Assembly (NCBI GenBank): GCA_964491265.1
Contig: CAZBFP010000010.1
Span: 66,395 to 130,394 of the forward strand
Direction: 5' to 3'
DNA length: 64,000 bases
DNA from: JBBAGC01 sp964491265
Lineage (GTDB): Bacteria; Spirochaetota; UBA4802; UBA5550
The position numbers and the translations under genes are program-made. Below the pieces are notes generated by a model that ran no database searches, had not been told where the DNA came from, and worked only from the letters and a program-made list of their open reading frames with translations. Shown here piece after piece: positions 1 to 7,393 of this stretch (the first letter of the stretch is position 1; every line of letters begins with the position of its first letter).

Positions 1-103
1 TTATTTGAATTAAAATACTCTAATATCCCCGCTGCCGAATGCGGCGTGGATATACAAATCAGCATTATTGTACTAAAATATATCTTCAGGAATAATTACT
101 GAT
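1..103. repeat. Family-1 dispersed element, copy 1 (cut by window edge)
   Basis: The sequence carries the central palindrome (ATATCCCCGC / GCGTGGATAT) followed by the family right end, AATATATCTTCAGGAATAATTACTGA. The left terminal repeat lies outside the window. The copy sits about 115 bases before proA, so it marks the upstream border of the proA operon and could lie in its leader. Confidence 0.8.
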
Positions 104-218
104 ACAGTGTATAATAAAAGAATAACTGCAGACCCGATTCATCCCGCATCAGTGGAGTTTCCGGTATGTATCTTTTGCGAAATATTTAAATTATAATTAA
201 AATATACAGGTGATATTT

Positions 219-1469
219 ATGACCGGTCAGGAATATATTAATGATCTCTGCCTCAATGCAAAATCTTCAGCTTCAGTTATCTCCCGGTTAAAAACAAATG
301 AGAAGAACCGGATTCTTGGCCGTATAGCAGAACAGCTAAGGGTTAAAGCCGTTGATATTGTTTCTGAAAATAAAAAGGATTTGGAGGAAGCTGAAAAGAA
401 TGGTGTGTCAAAGGCTTTTTATGACAGACTCCTTCTCGACAGTAAAAGAATTGAAGCAATGGCAGTCTCTGTTGAGGAGATCGCAATGCTTGAAGATCCT
501 GTTGGTAGAATTGAGGATATGAAAACAAGACCTTCCGGAATACGAGTGGGGCGAATGCGTGTCCCTCTCGGCGTAATTGCTGTAATTTATGAGTCCAGGC
601 CTAATGTTACAATTGATATTGCAGCCCTCTGCATTAAGTCGGGCAACTCTGTCATATTAAGGGGTGGGGAGGAGTCGATCCATTCAAACATGATTCTAAG
701 CGAAATTGTCCGCAATGTTCTTGAAGATGAGGGATACGATAAAAATGGCGTAATTCTTATGTCTAACCTGGATAGAGCGCTTGTGCCCATGCTTCTTAAA
801 CGTGATGATGCAATTGACATTGTAATACCAAGAGGGGGGGAAGGGCTCGTAAAGATGGTTACTGAAGAATCGAGAATACCCTTAATCAAGCATGAGAAGG
901 GTGTTTGTCATCTTTTTATTGACCAGAGTGCTGATGAATCAACTGCAAATTCAATTGCAGTAAATGCCAAGGTGCAGAGACCTGGGGTATGCAATGCAAT
1001 CGAAACACTGCTTATACATGAAAAATATCCGCACATTAAAAGTCTTATAGAGGGTCTTCTGGAAAATAATGTTGAAGTAAGGGGCTGTGCCAGAACTGCA
1101 GCAATTAATCCGGAGCGGATAAAACCAGCTGATGAAAGTGACTGGGGCATGGAGTATCTTGACCTTATTATTTCAGTCAGAATAGTCAGTTCATTTGATG
1201 AAGCTATTGAGCATATAGCTCTTTATAATTCCGGGCATACTGAAGCAATAGTTACAAACAGTTATGCAAATTCTGAGCGTTTTTTAAAAGAGGTTGATTC
1301 TGCTGCTGTAATGGTGAATGCATCAACAAGATTCCATGATGGCGGAGAGTTCGGTCTTGGAGCTGAAGTGGGCATATCAACACAGAAGCTTCATGCCAGA
1401 GGGGTTATGGGTATTGAAGGGCTTACCACTCTTAAATATATTGTTTATGGAAATGGTGAGATAAGGTAA
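219..1469 (+). CDS. proA: Gamma-glutamyl phosphate reductase (glutamate-5-semialdehyde dehydrogenase)
   Basis: This enzyme performs the second step of proline synthesis, the NADPH-dependent reduction of gamma-glutamyl phosphate to glutamate semialdehyde in the cytosol. The 416-residue length matches the family. The catalytic cysteine is Cys258 in the motif RPGVCNAIETL, and the C-terminal HDGGEFGLGAEVGIS block is typical. I chose ATG 219 over the in-frame GTG at 210 because AGGTGA (208-213) is well placed as its ribosome binding site and overlaps the GTG. It is followed after one base by nadD, so the two are co-transcribed. Its usual partner proB lies about 20 kb away at 22281, next to obgE. 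Confidence 0.95.
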   Translation: MTGQEYINDLCLNAKSSASVISRLKTNEKNRILGRIAEQLRVKAVDIVSENKKDLEEAEKNGVSKAFYDRLLLDSKRIEAMAVSVEEIAMLEDPVGRIEDMKTRPSGIRVGRMRVPLGVIAVIYESRPNVTIDIAALCIKSGNSVILRGGEESIHSNMILSEIVRNVLEDEGYDKNGVILMSNLDRALVPMLLKRDDAIDIVIPRGGEGLVKMVTEESRIPLIKHEKGVCHLFIDQSADESTANSIAVNAKVQRPGVCNAIETLLIHEKYPHIKSLIEGLLENNVEVRGCARTAAINPERIKPADESDWGMEYLDLIISVRIVSSFDEAIEHIALYNSGHTEAIVTNSYANSERFLKEVDSAAVMVNASTRFHDGGEFGLGAEVGISTQKLHARGVMGIEGLTTLKYIVYGNGEIR

Positions 1470-1470
1470 A

Positions 1471-2058
1471 ATGAAACGAACCGGAATATTCGGCGGAACC
1501 TTTAATCCTGTACATGCGGGGCATCTGATTAATCTTGAGTTCATCAGGAGCGAGCTTGAACTTGACAGGGTGCTTCTTATACCAGCCAGGGAGCCGGTGC
1601 ATAAAACCATTACTGATAGAATAGCGCCTTCTGAGAGGCTTGAGATGGTAAAGATCGCGATAGCCGGGAATCCATTTTTTGAAGCATCATCTTTAGAAAT
1701 AGAAAGGGACCAGTCTTCATATACCCTCTACACCATCAATGATCTTTTGACAATATACCCTGATGATGAATTTTTTCTTATAATAGGATCTGACTCGTTT
1801 AATGAACTTGACACATGGAAGTCTTATGTGGAGATTCTGAAATCTATTAATATTGCGGTAATGAAACGCCCCGGTGATCCACACCTGAGAGAGGACCTTA
1901 CAGCAATATCAAAAAATGTTATTATCGTAGAAAACCCGGAAATTGGTATAAGTTCAACTATGATACGGGAAAGGGTAAAGCTGGGTAAAAGTATAAGATA
2001 TCTTGTATCTGATCCGGTAATTGAATATATAGATGCCAGGGGGTTGTACAAAAATTGA
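1471..2058 (+). CDS. nadD: Nicotinate-nucleotide adenylyltransferase
   Basis: NadD transfers AMP to nicotinate mononucleotide, giving deamido-NAD, a late step of NAD synthesis in the cytosol. The nucleotidyltransferase signature GTFNPVHAGH is near residues 9-18 and the ISSTMIR motif near residues 160-166, both diagnostic. The 195-residue length is normal. It starts one base after the proA stop and its end overlaps the next gene (TTGA), so translation is probably coupled. Linkage of nadD to rsfS is widespread in bacteria and supports the call. Confidence 0.95.
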   Translation: MKRTGIFGGTFNPVHAGHLINLEFIRSELELDRVLLIPAREPVHKTITDRIAPSERLEMVKIAIAGNPFFEASSLEIERDQSSYTLYTINDLLTIYPDDEFFLIIGSDSFNELDTWKSYVEILKSINIAVMKRPGDPHLREDLTAISKNVIIVENPEIGISSTMIRERVKLGKSIRYLVSDPVIEYIDARGLYKN

Positions 2059-3158
2059 TTAAGAGAATTTCAGCGCTGGTAGCAGCTTTATTGATAATCA
2101 TGATTACATTTTTTGCCATAAATCAATATCGGAAAAGTACAAGAAATATTGTTGATGTGATTGCTTCAAAAAATGACCTGGTAAATGTACTTGTTGCAGG
2201 TATAAATTCCTACAAGGATGATACCTTTGTATTCTTTGCTGTTATTTCAGTGAACCCGGCTAATGGTAATTGCGGTATTACGCTTATACCCCCTAATTAC
2301 GGGGTCTTCATGAATGATGATGGTTCTATAATAAAAAAAATATCGGAAATAGATTTTTATTATTACAACAGGATCAGGTTTTCTCTAAAAAAGGATCTTG
2401 GGCTTGATGTCCCATTTTATGTTAAGCTGTATTCACCCGATGTTATACGCACAGTGGATCTAATAGGCGGAGTAAATATATTTTCCATTGATCAGGCTCC
2501 CGGAGTGAGCAATATGAAATTCGGGCTCAATTATCTGGATGGTGTTAAAACGATGCAGTATATAAACTCCACCAGAGATGGATCAATATTTATAAAATAT
2601 GACAGAATTCTTGATGTTCTAATGAGTCTTTATTATGATGTAAATCTTCGGGATTTATACAAAAATCCTCTTTTTCTGGCTGAAGTTTTTAAAAGTATTA
2701 AAACCAATATGCTCCCCAGAGAGATTTATACTATATCCGGGATGTTGAATGATAAAGGTGATTTTTATGCTTCACTGATGCCTGGCGGTTACAGCAGCGA
2801 ATATTATGTTGTTGATGAGATCAGTTTTAAGTCCTACCAGCAGGATTTTCTTATGCCCATTGCGGTGGACGAAATTGCAGAGGGCGAAATAAAAATTAAA
2901 ATATTAAATGGTACCTCGGTACCCGGACTTGCCAGACAATTAAGGAACTCACTAATCAGGGATGGCCTTAATGTGGTAGAATTCGGCACTTCATCCTATC
3001 CTCAGATGACTGAATCGGTAATAATCTGCCGTAAGTCCGATTTTTATGCAGCAGACCAGGTCGCAGGGAAAACAGGAATCAGAAATATTTATTTTGTTAA
3101 TGACAGTACTCAGTTTAACAATCTGCTCATTATTATTGGAGATGATCTGGCAAAATGA
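2055..3158 (+). CDS. LytR/CpsA/Psr-like protein with C-terminal LytR_C domain, catalytic residues degenerate
   Basis: LCP proteins attach wall or capsule polymers to peptidoglycan outside the inner membrane. There is one membrane anchor near residues 5-23, then an LCP-like domain (about 35-260), then a LytR_C domain (about 275-360, IKIKILNGTSVPGLARQLRNS). The usual Asp and Arg of the pyrophosphate site look lost: the GTDSR-like motif reads AGINSY and the IPRD motif reads IPPNYG. It starts at TTG 2055, overlapping the nadD stop, and overlaps rsfS by ATGA. I expect a periplasmic protein that may bind rather than transfer. The LytR_C assignment is firmer than the LCP assignment. Confidence 0.75.
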   Translation: MIKRISALVAALLIIMITFFAINQYRKSTRNIVDVIASKNDLVNVLVAGINSYKDDTFVFFAVISVNPANGNCGITLIPPNYGVFMNDDGSIIKKISEIDFYYYNRIRFSLKKDLGLDVPFYVKLYSPDVIRTVDLIGGVNIFSIDQAPGVSNMKFGLNYLDGVKTMQYINSTRDGSIFIKYDRILDVLMSLYYDVNLRDLYKNPLFLAEVFKSIKTNMLPREIYTISGMLNDKGDFYASLMPGGYSSEYYVVDEISFKSYQQDFLMPIAVDEIAEGEIKIKILNGTSVPGLARQLRNSLIRDGLNVVEFGTSSYPQMTESVIICRKSDFYAADQVAGKTGIRNIYFVNDSTQFNNLLIIIGDDLAK

Positions 3159-3550
3159 AATTGGATGCACCTGACATTATAAAATCAATGTATAGCCTGG
3201 GCAGAGACTGTATTGAGCTTCTTGACCTGAAAAAAGGGGGAAACCCTGTTTTTATGGATCTGAGAGATGTGAACAGTTATCTTGATTTTTTTATAATTGT
3301 AACCGGGAATTCGCAGCTTCACTGCAGGGCCCTTGCAAGAGAAGCTGTAAGATTTTTAGCTGGAAAGGGCTTAAAAGAGAAAGGTAAACCGGATTATAAT
3401 TCTCCATGGATTATACTTGATCATGGAGATTTAATAGTACATGTTTTTTCAGAAGAAGCACGTTCTTATTATAATCTGGAGAAACTATGGGCAGATGCGG
3501 AAATAATACGATTAAACCAGAAGGGGGAATTATATGAATCAGGGGAATGA
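3155..3550 (+). CDS. rsfS: Ribosomal silencing factor RsfS
   Basis: RsfS (YbeB/Iojap) binds ribosomal protein L14 and blocks joining of the two subunits when nutrients fall. The family core is clear: DFFIIVTGNS near residue 47, then WIILDHGDLIVHVF and YYNLEKLWADAE in the last third. The 131-residue length is typical. The start ATG overlaps the previous stop as ATGA. It belongs to the proA-nadD operon, and nadD-rsfS pairing is common. Confidence 0.93.
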   Translation: MKLDAPDIIKSMYSLGRDCIELLDLKKGGNPVFMDLRDVNSYLDFFIIVTGNSQLHCRALAREAVRFLAGKGLKEKGKPDYNSPWIILDHGDLIVHVFSEEARSYYNLEKLWADAEIIRLNQKGELYESGE

Positions 3551-3929
3551 GAATATAAATATTGTATCACTGGTTAGAGAAAAAAGCAGTGAGTCAAAAA
3601 TTTCATGCGCGGAACTTTTTAAAATAGTAAATGAATATGCTGTATTTCCCGACCTGCTGGGGCAGTGTATAACACATGAAAAGATAAAGATAACTCATTG
3701 TCAGCTTGGTCTATTCGGTTATGAAAATAAAAAGAAAATTGTTGAACCTGCTGAAAGTGTAACAGAGGAGCTTGAAAATAAAATCTATTCTCATGTTGAA
3801 GATGGCATAATCCCCTGCGCTGCTTCCTGGACTATTGCCGGTGAAATGGGGATGACAAAGCTGGAAGTAGCCGGAGCCTGTGAAAAGCTGAAGATAAAGA
3901 TAAAGAAGTGTCAGCTTGGTGCTTTTTAA
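3534..3929 (+). CDS. Hypothetical protein with two tandem Cys-containing HTH-like repeats
   Basis: I do not recognise a named function. The 131-residue protein contains two similar units, residues about 23-63 and 93-131. Each begins with a CA pair (ISCAELFKIVNE, IPCAASWTIAGE) and ends with KIKI followed by CQLG and Phe (KIKITHCQLGLF, KIKIKKCQLGAF). The units look like small winged-helix folds with four conserved cysteines, so a DNA-binding or metal-binding role is possible but unproven. It overlaps rsfS by 17 bases and has a strong site AGGGGGA before its ATG. A terminator follows directly. Confidence 0.75.
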   Translation: MNQGNENINIVSLVREKSSESKISCAELFKIVNEYAVFPDLLGQCITHEKIKITHCQLGLFGYENKKKIVEPAESVTEELENKIYSHVEDGIIPCAASWTIAGEMGMTKLEVAGACEKLKIKIKKCQLGAF

Positions 3930-3939
3930 GTATAATAAT

Positions 3940-3973
3940 GCCGGGTAAGCCTTCCTGGGAGTACCCGGCTTTT
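3940..3973 (+). terminator. Rho-independent terminator of the proA operon
   Basis: An 8-bp stem GCCGGGTA (3940-3947) pairs with TACCCGGC (3962-3969) and is followed by TTTT. It lies between the end of the proA-rsfS operon and the end of the convergent acyl-CoA synthetase. Confidence 0.75.
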
Positions 3974-3978
3974 AAATC

Positions 3979-5763
3979 CTAAAACTTATAAAAACCCTGC
4001 TGAATTTCTTCGTATATTTTTTTTGTAAGCTTTACATATCTTTTTTTCTCCGGGTTAAGGAAGTAAAGCTGATCTTTTATTATACCGGGATTAAAGCCAT
4101 CCTTCTGGAGTTCAGTTTTAACCTGCTTAAAGCTTGAAGTGGCGTCTTTTTCTTTACGGATTCGGACAAAATGGGGTCTGGAATATGCGGGAAGATTCTC
4201 AGTAACATATTGTGCTAGAGCAGGCCAGTTCATCTTTTCACCAGGGAGAAGTGTAAGTGCTGCCATCCCTGCACGCCCCTCCATTCCCGGAATTTCTACT
4301 CCATAAACATTGCTATCTTCAATTATGCCGAATCTGTTTATAAAATCCGCTACTTCATTTGTAGAAACCACTTCACCCTTCCACTTGAATGTATCACCAA
4401 GCCTGTCAACAAATGAAACATAATCCCCGGGATGGAGTTTTAGAAGATCTCCGCTGATGAAATAGCAGTCACCATTTTTGAAAACGTTTTGAATTATTTT
4501 CTGCTTTGTAGCATCTTTATTGCTCTTGTAACCGGGGAAAGGATTGGTTTTATTGATTGAAGCGAGAAACATTCCTGTTTCTCCAGGTTTGCATTTCCGG
4601 ATAAAACCATTGCTGTCTTTGATGAGCTCATCATTAAAAGTATCATATTTAGCCACTTCACCCATTCTAACACCGGCAGCGGTAAGTGTACCTACCATGC
4701 CAGGTACACCTTTAAGGTTTGTCAGAGCACCCACACCCTCTGTGGCGCCGTATACCTCAATAATCCGTTTAATTCCGAATCTTTCCTTGAATTCAATCCA
4801 GTAATCAGCCCTCATACCGTTCCCTAAAATATATTTCAGCGGGTTATCCGCATCATTATCTTTTGCATGCTGGTTGTTAAGGTATCTGCATAATTCACCT
4901 ATATAGACAAAAATTGATGCATTATACTTCCGTATATCATCCCAGAAATCCGTAACAGAAAATTTCCTTTTTAAAGCAAAGGTGCCTCCATGCATAAGTG
5001 TTGTTGACCAGGCAATATTTATTCCGCTGTTATGATAGAGGGGGAGGCAGCAGTATTGGATGTCGGAGGCTATGGATCTGAGGCTGACCCCGCCTGCACC
5101 ATAGCCGAGCTGCAGCCACTTCTGATGTTTCAGCTCAGTTGCTTTAGGTTTTCCTGTAGTACCGGATGTATAAATATACTCAAGAGTATCTCTGGAGTTG
5201 ATTGGAGGCCTTACTGACGGATTGGTTACAGGCTCAGCAGAAACATGGGGCCTCAGGTCGTCAATAAAATCGGGGATTTTTGTGCCCCGGTTTTCTTTAT
5301 CAACGTATATCATCCCCGGTTTTTTTAATTTAATCTTATCTTTAATTTTTACAATCTCAGGGACAAATTCATCACCAAGGATTAAAGCCCTCCCTTCAGC
5401 GATATTTACAGCATGGAGCAGAATCTCTCCCTTTATATTATTATTAACAAGTGCCGGTATAACACCCAGCTTGGAAAGTCCCGCATGGATCATAAGAAGT
5501 TCCGGTCTGTTCTCCATGAGCAGTACTACTGTATCGCCCTTTATAAATCCTTTTTTCTGGAAAAAATGTGCATACCTGTTTACATTTTCATTAAAATCCT
5601 TATATGATATAACTCTCTCTTCAAAGAGAATCAACGGTTTATCTTTGTATTTTTTTGCCTGTTTTTCAAGTACTGAACCAAGAGACATATTCTTTTTATT
5701 TTTTAAAGTTTTGTATCCTATAACTCCCTCAATAAAGGAACCGAGCCTTTTAAAATATTCCAT
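3979..5763 (-). CDS. FATP-like very-long-chain acyl-CoA synthetase (AMP-binding)
   Basis: This ligase activates fatty acids with ATP and CoA. The AMP-binding motif YIYTSGTTGKPKA, the YGATEGV motif and the GDLLKLHPGDYVSF / DRLGDTFKWKGE block match the FATP/SLC27 branch of the family rather than FadD. The 594-residue length fits. I moved the start to ATG 5763 because AGGAGG (complement of 5769-5774) is five bases upstream. A longer reading to 5841 would run into a family-1 repeat and is unlikely. There is no membrane segment as clear as in animal FATPs. Substrate chain length cannot be read from sequence. Confidence 0.88.
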   Translation of the reverse strand: MEYFKRLGSFIEGVIGYKTLKNKKNMSLGSVLEKQAKKYKDKPLILFEERVISYKDFNENVNRYAHFFQKKGFIKGDTVVLLMENRPELLMIHAGLSKLGVIPALVNNNIKGEILLHAVNIAEGRALILGDEFVPEIVKIKDKIKLKKPGMIYVDKENRGTKIPDFIDDLRPHVSAEPVTNPSVRPPINSRDTLEYIYTSGTTGKPKATELKHQKWLQLGYGAGGVSLRSIASDIQYCCLPLYHNSGINIAWSTTLMHGGTFALKRKFSVTDFWDDIRKYNASIFVYIGELCRYLNNQHAKDNDADNPLKYILGNGMRADYWIEFKERFGIKRIIEVYGATEGVGALTNLKGVPGMVGTLTAAGVRMGEVAKYDTFNDELIKDSNGFIRKCKPGETGMFLASINKTNPFPGYKSNKDATKQKIIQNVFKNGDCYFISGDLLKLHPGDYVSFVDRLGDTFKWKGEVVSTNEVADFINRFGIIEDSNVYGVEIPGMEGRAGMAALTLLPGEKMNWPALAQYVTENLPAYSRPHFVRIRKEKDATSSFKQVKTELQKDGFNPGIIKDQLYFLNPEKKRYVKLTKKIYEEIQQGFYKF

Positions 5764-5795
5764 CATAGCCTCCTGTGGATATTTTATATCTTTGA

Positions 5796-5919
5796 TCAGT
5801 GTTAATTCCTTAACTTTTATTTGAAATAAAATGATTTCCATATCCCCGCCGCTGTAGGCGGCGGGGATATGGAAATCATTATTATTGCACTAAAAAATAT
5901 CTTCAGGAATAATTACTGA
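5796..5919. repeat. Family-1 dispersed element, copy 2 (best preserved)
   Basis: This 124-bp element runs from TCAGTGTTAATTCCT to AGGAATAATTACTGA, which are imperfect inverted repeats. The middle holds a near-perfect palindrome, ATGATTTCCATATCCCCGCC pairing with its reverse around the loop GCTGTAG. The whole element is flanked by GATC-like bases on both sides, so almost all of it could fold into one long hairpin. Confidence 0.9.
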
Positions 5920-6002
5920 TCTTTAATAGTCACATGAAAATCATAAGTCCACAACTAATTTTTCAAATATTCAGTTTTCATATAAAAATTATATAAAAAA
6001 CA

Positions 6003-6122
6003 TCAATGTTGATTTCTTAACTTTTATTTGGAATAAGATGTTTCCCATATTTCCGCCGCCGTTGGCGGCGTAGATATGGGAAACATTATTTTTACACTAA
6101 AAAATATCTTTAAGAATAATTA
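6003..6122. repeat. Family-1 dispersed element, copy 3
   Basis: Same orientation as copy 2 and only about 84 bases further on. The core palindrome (GTTTCCCATATTTCCGCCGCC with its partner GGCGGCGTAGATATGGGAAAC) has diverged together with its paired arm, while the terminal repeats have decayed (TCAATGTTGATTTCT, AAGAATAATTATA). Together with copy 2 it fills most of the 444-base gap between the acyl-CoA synthetase and the LysM gene. Confidence 0.85.
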
Positions 6123-6207
6123 TATAAAAAACATATTAATAAGAAATTGACTAATCCACCTGTAAAGAGTATTAATACATGGAAAGATTGTTAAACAGGA
6201 GGAAATG

Positions 6208-6963
6208 ATGTCATCAGTTTATAAAAAAATTAATGGTAAAAATTATGTTAAAAGTATGCTTGAGGCTGCTGAGGAGAAATGGGCTTTAAAAAAGGGGGGG
6301 AAACTTACTCTTGTAGATGCCAGAAATATCTTCCCGGATATAAAAAGTGAATCACTCAGTGAAACTGAAATTAGAAGTATCTCTTATATTCTGGAGAACT
6401 ACAGTTTTTCTGAAGCTGCGCTGAAATGGATTGAGCAGAAAGTGTCACCCGCAGTTCATGAAGTTGAGAATGTTGAAGCTCATACTGCAGAAGCAGAAAT
6501 TTTAAGTTATCGTGAAGAGGTATCGGAGTATAAAGAAGCTGGAACTGAGGATAGCAGTACCTTTCCGCTTAAAAAGGTAATATTATTTTTTATTGTGGTT
6601 GCTGTTCTTGGTGCCGGGGTTGTCTTTTACCTTATGAAAAAGGGGGAGCAGGAATCATATCCGGTTTCTGTTGATGATGAACAGGTATCTGAATCTAAAG
6701 TGGAGGAATCTGCAATAGTTGAGGCTGAATCTGATGATAAAAAGTCCTCTGAAGAACCTGTTTTAGAACCAGTTGCAGAACCTGTTAAAGAGGAGCCTCA
6801 GGGGAGGCTTTATATTGTAAAACATGGCGATTCCCTGGTTAAAATAAGCATAGATATTTTTGGAGATTATTCCAGGTGGCAGGAGATTTACAGACTTAAT
6901 AAAGATATAATTACAGAACCTGGTCTGGTTTATCCCGGGCAGAAATTAAAACTACCGGAATAA
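6208..6963 (+). CDS. Membrane-anchored LysM-domain protein
   Basis: Residues 1-75 form a small helical domain. A membrane segment lies near residues 127-146 (VILFFIVVAVLGAGVVFYLM), then an acidic linker, then a LysM domain in the last 50 residues (YIVKHGDSLVKISIDIFGDY to YPGQKLKL). LysM binds the sugar backbone of peptidoglycan, so the C-terminus is probably periplasmic and the N-terminus cytoplasmic. AGGAGG at 6197-6202 favours ATG 6208 over ATG 6205. The gene at 56725-57489 is a full-length paralogue with the same three-part layout. Function unknown; a link between a cytoplasmic domain and the wall is the simplest reading. Confidence 0.85.
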   Translation: MSSVYKKINGKNYVKSMLEAAEEKWALKKGGKLTLVDARNIFPDIKSESLSETEIRSISYILENYSFSEAALKWIEQKVSPAVHEVENVEAHTAEAEILSYREEVSEYKEAGTEDSSTFPLKKVILFFIVVAVLGAGVVFYLMKKGEQESYPVSVDDEQVSESKVEESAIVEAESDDKKSSEEPVLEPVAEPVKEEPQGRLYIVKHGDSLVKISIDIFGDYSRWQEIYRLNKDIITEPGLVYPGQKLKLPE

Positions 6964-6973
6964 TAAAATAATT

Positions 6974-7000
6974 TTGACAAAAAAATATCTATTATATAAA
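6974..7000 (+). promoter_or_regulatory. Candidate promoter of the cold-shock gene
   Basis: TTGACA (6974-6979) is followed after 15 bases by TATAAA (6995-7000). The spacer is short, but both boxes are good. It would give a leader of about 105 bases before the cold-shock start. Confidence 0.5.
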
Positions 7001-7023
7001 CTTTGATATTCAGTGTTCTTTAT

Positions 7024-7077
7024 TGTTGTTCATAAACCGTAATAACAGATTTTTAGTTTTTCCGTTTATGAATAATA
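7024..7077 (+). promoter_or_regulatory. Hairpin in the cold-shock gene leader
   Basis: TTCATAAAC (7029-7037) pairs with GTTTATGAA (7064-7072), and outer A-U and G-U pairs extend the stem to about 14 bp. Long structured leaders of csp genes act as temperature switches in Escherichia coli; a similar role here is inferred from position only. Confidence 0.5.
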
Positions 7078-7112
7078 TTATAAGCTGAAATTTTTATAAA
7101 GGAGTATTTTTT

Positions 7113-7313
7113 ATGCCTAGTGGTGTTGTGAAATGGTTCAATGAAAAGAAAGGCTTTGGTTTTATATCAAAGGAGGATGGTGGAGATATTTTTGTCCATT
7201 ATACAGGTATTGGAGGTGATGGATTTAAGAGTCTTCAAGAGGGAGCTAATGTTGAATTTGAGATAGAAGATTCAGATAAGGGACAACGCGCCGTAAACGT
7301 GAATGTTATATAA
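7113..7313 (+). CDS. Cold-shock protein (CspA family)
   Basis: A 66-residue single cold-shock domain that binds single-stranded RNA and DNA and acts as an RNA chaperone in the cytosol. RNP1 reads KGFGFIS (about residues 14-20) and RNP2 reads DIFVHYT (about 25-31). The site AAGGAG stands before the ATG. It is a single-gene unit: a promoter-like pair and a 5' hairpin lie upstream, and a 14-bp hairpin follows. Confidence 0.95.
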   Translation: MPSGVVKWFNEKKGFGFISKEDGGDIFVHYTGIGGDGFKSLQEGANVEFEIEDSDKGQRAVNVNVI

Positions 7314-7323
7314 TTTCAGAATA

Positions 7324-7358
7324 ATTAACGGGGTGACTACAAGGGTCATCCCGTTAAT
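7324..7358. terminator. Hairpin terminator between cold-shock gene and MBL hydrolase
   Basis: ATTAACGGGGTGAC (7324-7337) pairs along its full length with GTCATCCCGTTAAT (7345-7358). The uridine run is weak on both sides, but the position between convergent genes suggests a two-way terminator. Confidence 0.65.
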
Positions 7359-7393
7359 GCCCCTTTATACCTAATTATCTTTTAATCGCGGAA

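Noticed and set aside
110..195. Short open stretch before proA (DPIHPASVEFPVCIFCEIFK) as the tail of a truncated gene
   Set aside because: About 25 codons, no start, and no family likeness; not supportable.
5764..5841. N-terminal extension of the FATP-like synthetase
   Set aside because: The extra 26 codons run into a family-1 repeat, and a strong AGGAGG site stands before the later ATG.
5796..6122. CRISPR array
   Set aside because: Only two copies, each about 120 bp with inverted arms and no regular spacers; this is a dispersed element.
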